42,694 bases of DNA, from positions 1-42,694 of the forward strand of contig JAUQOX010000002.1 of the NCBI GenBank assembly GCA_030550695.1, in the 5' to 3' direction. Each line of letters opens with the position of its first letter. Within the stretch, counting starts at the first letter, position 1. This DNA comes from Gemmatimonadota bacterium. Lineage in GTDB: Bacteria; Gemmatimonadota; Gemmatimonadetes; Longimicrobiales; Gaopeijiaceae. Made by a program: the position numbers and the translations under genes. This document shows positions 27,926 to 37,280 of the stretch, piece after piece. A model generated the notes under the pieces. That model was given only the letters and a program-made list of their open reading frames with translations. It was not told where the DNA came from and made no database searches.

Positions 27926-28686
27926 CGCCTGCGCTCCACGATGCGGTAGCTGATGCTCACGGAAGCCGACACCACCAGGTTGCCCCCCTCGATGGGCGTG
28001 GCGGGGGCTCCCTCGAAGGCGACCATCAACGGCTCCGCCCGGGCCAGGTCCAGGCTCCGGGGTAGGGGAACCGAAGCGCCCCCCTGGACCTCCACAGCCC
28101 CCCCCAAGGTCACTCCCATGGCCTGGGCAATGGTCTCGGCCTCTTCCCGGGCTCGGGCCACCGCCTGGCGAAGGGCCTCCAAGCGGGCCTGGCGGGTGTC
28201 GGAGGCCTCGAAGGAAAGGTTGGCAACCCGGTTGGCTCCCGCCCCCAGGGCCAGGTCCAGGATCCTTCCGGCGGCCGCCACATCGGGAATCCTGGCCCGG
28301 ACGTGGTTCACCGCCCGGTAGGCGACGATGCTCCGCGCCCCCGGATCCTGTGGGCCGGTCCGGTATTCCGGCCGGAGGGTGTAGCCGTAGGTCTCCAACT
28401 CCAAACCCGGGACCGAGGCGCCCCGGAGGGCCTGCAGCACGGCGTCCTTCCTGGCGGCATGGGACTGGGAGGCCTCCTGGGCCGAAGGGGCCTCGGTTTC
28501 CACGGCAAAGGCCACGGAGACCCTGTCGGCCGGGACCTCCACCGCGGCCTGTCCCGAAACCCGAAGGGTACCGGGCTGGAAGAGGCCTCCGGCCGCCTGG
28601 GGCGCGGCGGCCCCCGGGACGGCGGCCAGCCAGGCCAGGAGGGGCACGGTAACGAATGGGGCTCGACCTCGGACCTGTCCTTTCAT
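27922..28686 (-). CDS. SIMPL domain (DUF541) periplasmic protein
   Basis: Signal peptide, then LRVSGQAAVEVPADRVSVAFAVETEAPSAQEASQSHAARKDAVLQALR ... ISYRIV. Confidence 0.88.
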   Translation of the reverse strand: MKGQVRGRAPFVTVPLLAWLAAVPGAAAPQAAGGLFQPGTLRVSGQAAVEVPADRVSVAFAVETEAPSAQEASQSHAARKDAVLQALRGASVPGLELETYGYTLRPEYRTGPQDPGARSIVAYRAVNHVRARIPDVAAAGRILDLALGAGANRVANLSFEASDTRQARLEALRQAVARAREEAETIAQAMGVTLGGAVEVQGGASVPLPRSLDLARAEPLMVAFEGAPATPIEGGNLVVSASVSISYRIVERRR

Positions 28687-28949
28687 GATGTCGTCCTCCT
28701 CGGGCGGAATTCCGGCCGGGACTGCCGCCGTTCCCGTCCGACGCCGTGGCAGTCCGTCCTCCTGCCGGTCCCACCCTTGGGCAAGCCCCCCGGGGTGGGC
28801 CCGGGCAGGACAGAGGAATATACACCCATGCCCTCCTCCCTGGCCCCGCCTGGGGCCCTTTGCCCCCCTGCCCCCCTTCCTTACAATTGTCCCCGCAACT
28901 GGAGTCCCTCTTCCCTCCGCCTTCGGGCGGCCGCTTTCCGGAACCTGCC

Positions 28950-29945
28950 ATGAAAGCCGTGATCCCCCTTGCCGGAAAAGGCACCCGCCTCCGCCCCCAG
29001 ACCTACCACACCCCCAAACCCCTCCTGCGGGTGGGGGGTCGTCCGGTGATGAGCTACATCCTGGACGATCTCCGGGCCCTGGGGATCGAGGAGATCGTCT
29101 TCGTCATCGGTTACCTGGGGGAGGTAGTCAAGGAGTACATGGCCAAGGAATACCCGGACCTTCGCCCCCGCTACGTGGTCCAGGAGGTCCAGGACGGGAC
29201 CGCGGGGGCGGTGCACCTCACCCGCCCGTACGTGGACGAGGAGGTCCTCATCGTCTTCGTGGACACCCTCTTCGAGGCCGACCTGGGGCTCATCCGCACC
29301 CTCGGTCCGGAGTGGGCAGGGATCATCTGGGCCAAGGAAGTGGAGGACTACCAGCGTTTCGGGGTGGTGGTGACGGACGCCGGCCAGGCCATGGTGCGGA
29401 TCGTGGAGAAGCCCAAGGAGCCCATTTCGCGGCTGGCCAACATCGGGCTGTACTACATCCGGGATCACGACCTGCTGTTCCGGGGAATCGAACACACCCT
29501 GGCCCAGCCCCCCGGCCCCGGGGGGGAGTTCTTCCTTACCGATGCCTTCCAGTACATGGTGGACCACGGGGCCAGAATCCTCACCGCCCCCGTCCAGGGC
29601 TGGTACGATTGCGGGAAGCCGGAGACCCTGTTGGCCACCAACGAACATCTGCTCCGGAACGGACGCGGGGGGGTGGCCCCGTCGGCTTTCCTGGAGGGAG
29701 CCCGCCTCCACGAGCCGGTGCGGATCGAAGAGGGGGCCCGGGTGGAGGACAGCACCCTGGGGCCCAATGTGACGGTGGAGGCAGGCGCCCGCATCCGGGG
29801 TTCCTCCATCCGTAACAGCCTCATCGGGCCGGGGGCGGTGGTGGAGGGCTGCGTCCTCAGGGACTCCCTGGTGGGGGGGTCCGCCGTGGTGAGGACTTTC
29901 CACGGGAAGGTGAGCCTGGCCGACCACTCCTTGGTGGAGGGGTGA
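28950..29945 (+). CDS. Sugar-1-phosphate nucleotidyltransferase (glucose-1-phosphate thymidylyltransferase-like)
   Basis: MKAVIPLAGKGTRLRPQTYHTPKPLLRVGGRPVMSYILDDL and a C-terminal left-handed beta-helix-like repeat (ARVEDSTLGPNVTVEAGARIRGSSIRNSLIGPGAVV). Confidence 0.9.
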   Translation: MKAVIPLAGKGTRLRPQTYHTPKPLLRVGGRPVMSYILDDLRALGIEEIVFVIGYLGEVVKEYMAKEYPDLRPRYVVQEVQDGTAGAVHLTRPYVDEEVLIVFVDTLFEADLGLIRTLGPEWAGIIWAKEVEDYQRFGVVVTDAGQAMVRIVEKPKEPISRLANIGLYYIRDHDLLFRGIEHTLAQPPGPGGEFFLTDAFQYMVDHGARILTAPVQGWYDCGKPETLLATNEHLLRNGRGGVAPSAFLEGARLHEPVRIEEGARVEDSTLGPNVTVEAGARIRGSSIRNSLIGPGAVVEGCVLRDSLVGGSAVVRTFHGKVSLADHSLVEG

Positions 29946-29953
29946 GCCCCTCG

Positions 29954-29975
29954 TGTCACAGATGTGACATGGATC
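29954..29975 (+). promoter_or_regulatory. Pho-box-like operator upstream of phoB
   Basis: TGTCACAGATG|TGACATGGATC: tandem 11-mers (7/11 identical). GTGTCACAGATGTGACAT matches 12/18 positions of the E. coli Pho box CTGTCATAAAACTGTCAT. Confidence 0.5.
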
Positions 29976-29986
29976 TTCCGAATTCG

Positions 29987-30016
29987 TTACAAACGATCCC
30001 CCTGGGTTGTTACATT
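29987..30016 (+). promoter_or_regulatory. Putative phoB promoter
   Basis: TTACAA (29987-29992), 18 bp, TACATT (30011-30016) in an AT-rich island. Confidence 0.4.
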
Positions 30017-30099
30017 AGGCCTCGACTCTCAGAGGAGGCCCAAGGGAAAGGGGTCTCTTTTCTCGGCTCCACCCCTAGCCTGGACCTACGGGGGTCTTC

Positions 30100-30888
30100 A
30101 TGAGCACGGCATCCCATCCGACAGCTCCTCGCCCGGCTTCGGCGGTCTCTTCCCCCCCCCGCCCTTCTATCCGCGCGGCAGCGCGGGTCTTGGTGGTGGA
30201 AGACGAGCCGGACATCGCGGCCCTCATCGCCTACCAGCTGACCCGGGAGGGATACCGGGTGGAGACCGCCCATTCGGGCGTGGACGCCCTGGCGGCGGTC
30301 GCGAGGGAAATCCCCGATCTCGTGGTGCTGGACCGGATGCTCCCCGGGATCTCCGGCGACGAGGTCCTGCAGTCCCTCCGCAAGGACCCCGTCACCCGGT
30401 CCATTCCCATCCTCATCCTCACGGCCAAACGGGAGCAGGAGGAGCGGATCCGGGGTCTGGAGCTGGGGGCCGACGACTACCTCACCAAACCCTTCAGCCC
30501 CCGGGAGTTGGTCCTCCGGGTCCAGGCCATCCTTCGGCGGGTTCAGGAACCGGCTCCGGAGAGCGGGGGACGGTCCCTCCGGGCGGGGCCCCTTACGGTG
30601 GACCTGTCTTCCCACCGGGTTCTGCTGGACGGCGAGGAGATCCACCTGACCCCCACCGAGTTTCGCCTGCTGGAGCGGCTCCTGGAGCGGAGGGGAAGGA
30701 CCCAGAGCCGGAAACAGCTTTTGGAAAGGGTGTGGAGCCTCGATGCCCAGGTGGCCCAGCGGCTGCAGACCCGGACCGTGGACATGCACATCCGCCGGCT
30801 CCGGGCCAAGCTGGGACCTGTGGGGGAGTGGATCGAGACGGTGAGGGGGTTCGGCTACCGGTTCCGGGTCCCCGGCGAGGAGGTGTGA
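30100..30888 (+). CDS. phoB: PhoB-type response regulator
   Basis: VLVVEDEPDIAALIAYQLTREGY, VVLDRMLPGISGDEV, LGADDYLTKPFSPREL; OmpR/PhoB winged helix ending RGFGYRF. Confidence 0.93.
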   Translation: MSTASHPTAPRPASAVSSPPRPSIRAAARVLVVEDEPDIAALIAYQLTREGYRVETAHSGVDALAAVAREIPDLVVLDRMLPGISGDEVLQSLRKDPVTRSIPILILTAKREQEERIRGLELGADDYLTKPFSPRELVLRVQAILRRVQEPAPESGGRSLRAGPLTVDLSSHRVLLDGEEIHLTPTEFRLLERLLERRGRTQSRKQLLERVWSLDAQVAQRLQTRTVDMHIRRLRAKLGPVGEWIETVRGFGYRFRVPGEEV

Positions 30889-30925
30889 GGAGGGGCCCCT
30901 CGATGCAAGGGGAAGGGACGTTGGC

Positions 30926-32677
30926 GTGCGTCTTTCCCTGAGGTTCAGCCTTTTCGGAGCCTTCGCCCTGCTCGTCCTGGTTCTGGCGGGGTTCCAACTC
31001 TGGATCGGAAACGGAAGCCTCAGGGAAGAACTGGAGGCTCTGCTGGTCCGGGAACTCCGGAGGGAGCTGGAGCTGGCCCCGGCTCTCCTCGAGGAGGTCT
31101 CCGCCGTCCAGGGAGAGCTTGCCCCCGACTCCCTGGCCCGGGCCTTGTCCCTCCGGTTGGGCTACCCGGTGACCCTGTTCGATGCCGAAGGCCGGGTGGT
31201 GGGGGCGTCGGCCCATCTCCCGTTCCAGCTCAAGGGGTTGGCGGCGGGTTCCGACAGCCCCGAGGTGGAGGCCGCCCTGAAGGGCGGCATGGGGTTTTCC
31301 CGAAGGCGAGGCACAGGGGAAGTGGAACTTCGCCTCTTTGCCGCCTCCCCCGTGGAGTTTCCCTGGGGGCGGGGGGTCCTTCAGGTGGCAGCCCCTTTGG
31401 ATGAAATCAACCGGGCCGTCGGGCGCCACACCCAGCGCATCCTGGCCCTGACCCTGCTTTCCCTGCTCCTGGCCGCGGGGCTGACCTGGGCGATGGCGGG
31501 GGGTATCATCCGTCCCCTGCGGGTCATGGCCCGGCAAGCCCGGGGGGTGCTGGCGGGGAAGAGCCTGCGCCGACCGCCCCCTTCCGGCGGATTCTTGGAA
31601 TTGGAGGAGGTGGCGACCGCCTTCCACCGCCTCACCGAGGAACTCCAGGAGCGGAGCCGAGGCCTGGAGAAGGAGCGGGACGAAGTCCAATCCCTCATCG
31701 ACTGTATGGGCGAGGCGGTCCTGGCCCTCACTGCCGACCGCAAGGTGCTCCGGGCCAATCGGGCCGCCCTCGAACTCCTGGACATCGCGGGGCCGGTGAG
31801 CTTGGTCCCGGCGGGAGCCCTGGTCCGGCAGCCGGAACTGCGGAAGCTCCTGGAGGAGGCGGTGGAGCGGCCCTTCATGGCCCGCCAGGTGGCGGTGGGG
31901 GAGCGCCAGCTCCTGGTCTCGGCCCGGCCGGTGGAAGGGGGAGGGGCGGTGGTGACGCTCCTGGATGTGTCGGAACTCCGCCGACTGGAGGCGGTCCGCA
32001 AGGACTTCGTGGCCAACGCCTCCCACGAGTTGAAAACCCCTCTCACGGCCTTGCGGGGATACGCCGAGACCCTTCTGGAAGACGACGTCCCCGCCGACAT
32101 GCGCCTGAGCTTTCTCATCGCCATCCGCGACAACGCCCTCCGGCTTCAGCGTCTGGTGGATGACCTCCTGGACCTTTCCCGCCTGGAGTCCGGCGGGTGG
32201 GTGGCCCGCCCCGAGGAGGTGGAGGTGGAATCGGTGGTGGCCGAGCTGTTCGGACAGTTCTCGGCCCTGGCCCGGGAGCGGGGGGTGGCGTTGTCTGTGG
32301 AGGGGGAGGCCACGGTGCTGGCCGACCCCCAAGGGCTGGAGCAGATCCTCAAGAACCTTCTGGACAACGCCATCCGTTATACGCCCCGGGGGGGGCAGGT
32401 CGTGGTGGAGATCCGGAGGGCCGACGACCGGGCGGTGGTGGCCGTGAAGGATACCGGCATCGGGATCCCCTCGGCGTCTTTGCCCCGGATTTTCGAGCGG
32501 TTCTACCGGGTGGACCCGGCCCGCTCCCGGGCGGAGGGGGGAACCGGCTTGGGTTTGGCCATCGTCCGCCATCTGGTGACGGCCATGGGGGGCGAGGTGT
32601 GGGCCGAGAGCGAACTGGGGAAGGGGACCACCTTGACCTTTACCCTTCCCCTGGCACCGGCGGGGAGGGTGGGGTGA
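30926..32677 (+). CDS. phoR: PhoR-type sensor histidine kinase
   Basis: H-box VANASHELKTPLTALRGYAETLL, N-box NLLDNAIRYT, DTGIGIPSASLPRIFERFYRVD, GGTGLGLAIVRHLV; two TM segments. GTG start. Confidence 0.93.
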   Translation: MRLSLRFSLFGAFALLVLVLAGFQLWIGNGSLREELEALLVRELRRELELAPALLEEVSAVQGELAPDSLARALSLRLGYPVTLFDAEGRVVGASAHLPFQLKGLAAGSDSPEVEAALKGGMGFSRRRGTGEVELRLFAASPVEFPWGRGVLQVAAPLDEINRAVGRHTQRILALTLLSLLLAAGLTWAMAGGIIRPLRVMARQARGVLAGKSLRRPPPSGGFLELEEVATAFHRLTEELQERSRGLEKERDEVQSLIDCMGEAVLALTADRKVLRANRAALELLDIAGPVSLVPAGALVRQPELRKLLEEAVERPFMARQVAVGERQLLVSARPVEGGGAVVTLLDVSELRRLEAVRKDFVANASHELKTPLTALRGYAETLLEDDVPADMRLSFLIAIRDNALRLQRLVDDLLDLSRLESGGWVARPEEVEVESVVAELFGQFSALARERGVALSVEGEATVLADPQGLEQILKNLLDNAIRYTPRGGQVVVEIRRADDRAVVAVKDTGIGIPSASLPRIFERFYRVDPARSRAEGGTGLGLAIVRHLVTAMGGEVWAESELGKGTTLTFTLPLAPAGRVG

Positions 32678-33636
32678 GGCGGCCCGGAGCGGGGCGGAGG
32701 CTCCGGCGGTTGGCCTGGCTTGCCCTCGCCCCCTTGGCCGGCTGGGGCTGCGGGGAGGGGGCGTGGGGGCGGCCCCAACTGGTCCTGGACGGATCCTCCA
32801 CGGTCTATCCGTTGGCGGAGGCGGTGGCCGAGGAGTTCCAGCGGGAGAACCCCCGGGTCATGGTCACCCTGGGAAGGCGGGGCACCGGCGGGGGGATGGA
32901 ACAGTTCTGCCGAGGGCTCGCGGATGTGGTGACCGCGTCCCGGACCCTGCGGAGCACCGAGGTGGCATTCTGCCGGGAGCGGGGGGTGGAGTTCCTGGAG
33001 TTTCCCCTGGCCTTGGACGGCCTGGTGGTGGCGGTCCACCCCTCCAACGGGCTGGTGGATTGCCTTTCGGTGGAGGAGCTCCGGAAAATCTGGCGCCCCG
33101 GTAGTCCGGTGCGGACCTGGCGGGATGTGCGGCCGGAACTCCCCCCCCAGCCCATCCGCCTCTACGCCCCCGGCACCGACTCGGGAACCTTCGACTTCTT
33201 CACCGCCGCCGTGGTGGGCGCGGTGGGTGCCAGCCGCACCGACTATCAGGCCAGCGAGGACGACTACGTCCTGGCGCGGGGGGTGGCGGGAGATCCCTAC
33301 TCCCTGGGCTATTTCGGTCGGAGCTACCTGCGTGGGTTGGAGCCGAGGCTGAAACTCCTGGCGGTGGACGGCGGGGGCGGCTGCGTGTACCCTGAGCCTC
33401 CGGAGATCCGGGAAGGCCGTTACGCCCCTTTGGCCCGGACCCTGTACCTCTACGTGTCCAAATCAGCCCTCCGGCGGCGCGAGGTGGAAAGGTTCGTGGA
33501 TTTCTTCCTGCGGGAAGGACCTGAGTTGGCCCAGGAGGTGGGATTGGTTCCCCTTCCCGACTCGGCCTACGTCCTGGGCAGGCTGCGCCTCCAGCACGAG
33601 ACCTCCGGGTTCGGGGGCGGAGGAAGAGAGGAGTGA
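32674..33636 (+). CDS. pstS: Phosphate ABC transporter substrate-binding protein
   Basis: LVLDGSSTVYPLAEAVAEEFQRENPRV, RRGTGGGMEQFCRGLADVVTASR, YAPGTDSGTFDFFTAA. GTGA overlap with phoR. Confidence 0.92.
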   Translation: MRRPGAGRRLRRLAWLALAPLAGWGCGEGAWGRPQLVLDGSSTVYPLAEAVAEEFQRENPRVMVTLGRRGTGGGMEQFCRGLADVVTASRTLRSTEVAFCRERGVEFLEFPLALDGLVVAVHPSNGLVDCLSVEELRKIWRPGSPVRTWRDVRPELPPQPIRLYAPGTDSGTFDFFTAAVVGAVGASRTDYQASEDDYVLARGVAGDPYSLGYFGRSYLRGLEPRLKLLAVDGGGGCVYPEPPEIREGRYAPLARTLYLYVSKSALRRREVERFVDFFLREGPELAQEVGLVPLPDSAYVLGRLRLQHETSGFGGGGREE

Positions 33637-34535
33637 TGGTAGGGCCGGCGGGGCGGGGGAAGAGGAACCCGGCGAGGTGGACAGGGGTCCTCGGCAACCT
33701 CTGCGCGGCCACGTGGCTGTTGGTCCTAGGGGGGGTGATCGTGTTCCTGGGGGTGGGGGTCTGGCGGTTCTTCTCCCAGGTTCCCCTGTGGGAGTTCTTC
33801 TCCGAGACCCGATGGACCCCCCTGTTCGAAGAGAAGCGCTTCGGGGTCCTTCCCCTCCTGGCGGGTTCCGTTCTGGTGATGGCCGGGGCGGGACTCTTGG
33901 CCCTTCCGGTGGGGCTCCTGGCCGGTCTGTTCTGGGGCGAGCTGGCCCCCGACCGCCTGGCCCGGAAGCTCCGGATCGTCCTGCTCCTGGCGACCCAGAT
34001 CCCCGCGGTGGCCTACGGCTATTTCGCCCTCACCTTCCTCACCCCAATTCTCCGGAGCCTTTTTCCCGCAGCCGGGATCTACAACGGGGCCTCCGCCACC
34101 CTGGCGGTGGCCGCCATGATCCTGCCGTCGGTGTCTTTGTGGTGCGGAGAAGCCTTCCGGGGAGTTCCCCAGGAGGTGCGGCGGGCCGCTCAAGCCCTGG
34201 GGGCGCCCCGGGCAACCCTGGCCTTGCGGGTGGTTCTTCCCGCCGCCCGCAAGGGGGTGGCTGCGGCTTTCCTGTTGGCTCTGAGCAGGGCCTTCGGCGA
34301 GAGTATGGTGGTGGCCATGGCCGCAGGGGTGGCTCCCCGCCTGACCCTCAACCCCCTGGAACCCATCCAGACCCTTTCGGCCTACCTGGTCCAGGTGGGG
34401 CAGGGAGGGGTGGCGGCGGGCACGGTGGCCTACGACACCCTCGTACCGGTGGCTGTCCTCTTGGCCCTGGTGGGGGGCGCGGCAGGGTTTGCCGCGGGCC
34501 GCTGGAGGGGAGAGGAGATGGGAGGGAGGCGATGA
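33636..34535 (+). CDS. pstC: Phosphate ABC transporter permease PstC
   Basis: Binding-protein-dependent permease; IPAVAYGYFAL, ALSRAFGESMVVAMAAG in the pst cluster. Start 33633 (GTG) or 33636 (ATG). Confidence 0.9.
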   Translation: MVGPAGRGKRNPARWTGVLGNLCAATWLLVLGGVIVFLGVGVWRFFSQVPLWEFFSETRWTPLFEEKRFGVLPLLAGSVLVMAGAGLLALPVGLLAGLFWGELAPDRLARKLRIVLLLATQIPAVAYGYFALTFLTPILRSLFPAAGIYNGASATLAVAAMILPSVSLWCGEAFRGVPQEVRRAAQALGAPRATLALRVVLPAARKGVAAAFLLALSRAFGESMVVAMAAGVAPRLTLNPLEPIQTLSAYLVQVGQGGVAAGTVAYDTLVPVAVLLALVGGAAGFAAGRWRGEEMGGRR

Positions 34536-35440
34536 AAGCGGAGGACCGGACCTTGGTGCTCCTTTCGTCGGCGGCGTTCGTGCTGGTCCTGGTGGGCCCG
34601 GTCTTTCTGATCCTGGATGCGTGCCGCGACGCCCTGCCTCACCTGAAGGGCGCCTTTTTTGTCGAGTACGCCTCCCGCGTTCCCTCCCGGGCCGGAATCC
34701 GGGCGCCCCTCTTCGGCACGGTTTGGCTTTTGGTTCTCACGGCGCTGCTGTCGGTTCCCCTGGCCCTGGGAACGGCCCTCTGGCTGGAGGAGTCCACCCC
34801 CCGCCGCCGGACGGCCCGTTGGCTCCAAGGGGCCATCCGGGCCTTTTCGGGTTTTCCCTCCATCGTGTTCGGGGTGCTCGGCTTCGTCGTGTTCGCCCAG
34901 GAGATGAAGCTGGGTCGGAGCCTGGCTGCGGGGGTCCTCACCCTGACGCTTTTCGTGGCGCCGGCTCTGGTCATGGAGCTCCAGCGGGCCTTCGCCTCGG
35001 TGCCGCCGGGGGTCCGGGAACAGGCACGCCTCCTGGGAGCCGGTCCCTGGGAAAGGGTCCGGCGCGTGGTGTGGCCCTTGGCCTGGCGGAGGGCGACGGC
35101 GGCGGTCCTGCGGGTTTTCGGCCGGGCTGCCGGCGCGGCAGCCCCCCTGGTACTCCTGGGGGTGCTCACCTTCCTCGCCTTCACCCCCGAGACCCTGGGC
35201 GACCCCTTCACGGTCCTTCCCCTCCAGGTCTTTGCCTGGGCCACCCGGCCCCAGGACGAGTTCCGGGGGCTGGCGGCGGCGGCGGTCCTGGTCCTTATGG
35301 CGATTTCCCTGGGCCTCCAGGCCCTGGCCCTCTGGGTGGAGGGGGGGGAAGGGCCGGGTGGGGCGGACAAGGCAAGGGGCCGCTCCGGCGGCAAGGAGCG
35401 TTCCGGGGAACTCCCCGAAGGGAGGAGGTGGGGAGAATGA
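34532..35440 (+). CDS. pstA: Phosphate ABC transporter permease PstA
   Basis: AIRAFSGFPSIVFGVLGFVVF, FRGLAAAAVLVLMAISL; ATGA overlap with pstC and correct synteny. Confidence 0.9.
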   Translation: MKAEDRTLVLLSSAAFVLVLVGPVFLILDACRDALPHLKGAFFVEYASRVPSRAGIRAPLFGTVWLLVLTALLSVPLALGTALWLEESTPRRRTARWLQGAIRAFSGFPSIVFGVLGFVVFAQEMKLGRSLAAGVLTLTLFVAPALVMELQRAFASVPPGVREQARLLGAGPWERVRRVVWPLAWRRATAAVLRVFGRAAGAAAPLVLLGVLTFLAFTPETLGDPFTVLPLQVFAWATRPQDEFRGLAAAAVLVLMAISLGLQALALWVEGGEGPGGADKARGRSGGKERSGELPEGRRWGE

Positions 35441-36228
35441 CAGGCGCCGGACGGGAAACCTGGGCTTGGCCGGGCCCGGAGGGCCCTGCCCTGGAGATTC
35501 GGGGCCTCACCGTGCGCCACAGGGGCCGGGTGGTGGTCAGGAACCTCTCCCTGACCGTGCCGCGGGGGGCTGTCGTGGCCCTGGTGGGACCAAAGGGGTG
35601 TGGCAAGCGGATCCTCCTCAGGTCGTTGAATCGGATGGCGCAGGAGGAAGAGGGGGTCACGGTGTCGGGGGAGGTCCTGGTGGGCGGCCGCAATCTTTTG
35701 GATGCGGGCGTGGACCCCGCCGAGGCCCGGCGGACCCTGGGGTTGGTCCTCCCCCAGGCCCCGCCTCTGCCCGGGAGCATTCTGGCCAACCTGGCCTTCG
35801 GCCCCCTGGTCCACGGCTGGACAGAGGACCTGGACCGGCGGGTGGACGAAGCCCTCAAATCGGCGGATCTCTGGGAGGAGTTCGGAGAGCGGCTGGACAG
35901 CCCGGCGGCCCAACTGGACCGGTTGGGGTTGCAGAAATTGGCCTTGGCCCGGGCCTTGGCCCTGGACCCCGCCCTCCTTCTCCTGGAGGACCCTACCCTG
36001 GGTCTGGAACCGGACGAGGCCCGCATCCTGGAGGGGCTGCTCCGGGGACTGGTGCCTCCCCGGGCGGCCCTCCTGGCCACCTCGAGCCTGCAGCAGGCGG
36101 CGCGCCTGGGCGATTATGCGGCGTTTCTCCTGGAGGGGGAACTGGTGGAATTCGGTCCCACCCCGCAGGTGTTCACCCGGCCCCGGGACGCCCGCACCGA
36201 GGCGTTCCTGACGGGGAGGGACCTGTGA
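35437..36228 (+). CDS. PstB-derived ABC protein with degenerate nucleotide-binding motifs (predicted pseudo-ATPase)
   Basis: PstB backbone retained (SLNRMAQ, VDPAEARRTLGLVL, LQQAARLGDYAAFLLEGELVEFGPTPQVFTRPRDARTEAFLTGR) but Walker A GPKGCGKR, signature QLDRLGLQK, Walker B LLLLEDP, H-loop ATSSL. Confidence 0.85.
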   Translation: MTGAGRETWAWPGPEGPALEIRGLTVRHRGRVVVRNLSLTVPRGAVVALVGPKGCGKRILLRSLNRMAQEEEGVTVSGEVLVGGRNLLDAGVDPAEARRTLGLVLPQAPPLPGSILANLAFGPLVHGWTEDLDRRVDEALKSADLWEEFGERLDSPAAQLDRLGLQKLALARALALDPALLLLEDPTLGLEPDEARILEGLLRGLVPPRAALLATSSLQQAARLGDYAAFLLEGELVEFGPTPQVFTRPRDARTEAFLTGRDL

Positions 36229-36980
36229 GCCCCCTGCCCAAGCAACCCCGCCTCCAGGAGGAGCTGGAGATCCTTCAGGATCGGCTCCTGGCCATGGCCG
36301 GCATGGCAGAGGACCTGGTGCGACAAGGGGTGGAGGCCTTCCTGGAGAAGGACCCGGGGGCGCTGGCGGCGATGCGGGAGGCCGACGCCGTGGTGGACGA
36401 GCTGGAGATGGAGGTGGATCGGCGCTCCGTGGAACTGGTGGCCCTCCACCAGCCGGTAGCCACCGACCTCCGACGGGTGTTCGTAGCCCTGCGGGTGGCC
36501 AACGACCTGGAACGGATAGGGGACCATGCCCTGAACATCGCCAAGGCCGCCCGGCGTTTGGCGGGGCAGGGTCCCTTGCCGGAGTTTCCGGAAATGGCGG
36601 AACTGGCCCTTCTGGCGCGCCGGATGCTCCGGGACGCCCTGGGGGCCCTGGGGACGCGGGATGCGGCGAAGGCCCGGGAGGTATGTGCCCGGGACGACCG
36701 GGTGGACGAGATGCGGCGGGCGGTCTACGCCATCCTCACCGCCCGCATGCAGGCGGACCCTTCGGCCATTGCCGCCTCCATGGAGTTCCTGAGGGTGTCC
36801 CAACAATTGGAGCGCATCGGGGATCTCTCCACCAACATTGCCGAAGAGGTGGTCTTCCTGGTGGAGGGCAAGAGCATCAAGCACCGGGTGGAGCAGGGGG
36901 GGAAGGGGGGGAAACGGGCCGGGAAGGGGGGGGGACCGGCCGAAGGTGCCGACGGCGCCGTTCCCGGCACCGGCCGTTGA
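36225..36980 (+). CDS. phoU: Phosphate signaling complex protein PhoU
   Basis: LVALHQPVATDLRRVFVALRVANDLERIGDHALNIAK ... FLRVSQQLERIGDLSTNIAEEVVFLVEGKSIKH. GTG start overlapping the upstream stop. Confidence 0.93.
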   Translation: MSPLPKQPRLQEELEILQDRLLAMAGMAEDLVRQGVEAFLEKDPGALAAMREADAVVDELEMEVDRRSVELVALHQPVATDLRRVFVALRVANDLERIGDHALNIAKAARRLAGQGPLPEFPEMAELALLARRMLRDALGALGTRDAAKAREVCARDDRVDEMRRAVYAILTARMQADPSAIAASMEFLRVSQQLERIGDLSTNIAEEVVFLVEGKSIKHRVEQGGKGGKRAGKGGGPAEGADGAVPGTGR

Positions 36981-37280
36981 CGGAAGTGTTGCTCCGGGGC
37001 GGGGGTCGTGCGTACCCTATGGGAGCGATCTACCGCCGGAGCCTTCCGGTTCCCCAGGGCCTTCCGGGCCGCCTTCCCCCTGGCCCGGGAGGCCCGGAGT
37101 CGCCGAGGTCCGTTGCCCGTGAACCCCGACCCTCGAGAGCCCCCGTCTCCCTCGGCCTCGGGCCCCCACCCGGAACCCGTGGTGGGGGTGGTGCCTTGGA
37201 GGGAGGGGAGGGAAGCGAACGGTCTTCTGGAAGCCTTGGAGACCCGGACGGAGCCCGCACCGGCCCTGAGGGTGGGGGGG

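Noticed and set aside
36885-36950. G-run low-complexity tract at the phoU 3' end as a possible repeat array
   Set aside because: It encodes a disordered Gly/Lys tail and shows no regular repeat-spacer structure; no CRISPR-like array found.
37008-37280. N-terminal extension of the FabG-like ORF
   Set aside because: SDR fold starts at MRGKVALVTG (37281); the upstream segment is low complexity and likely intergenic.
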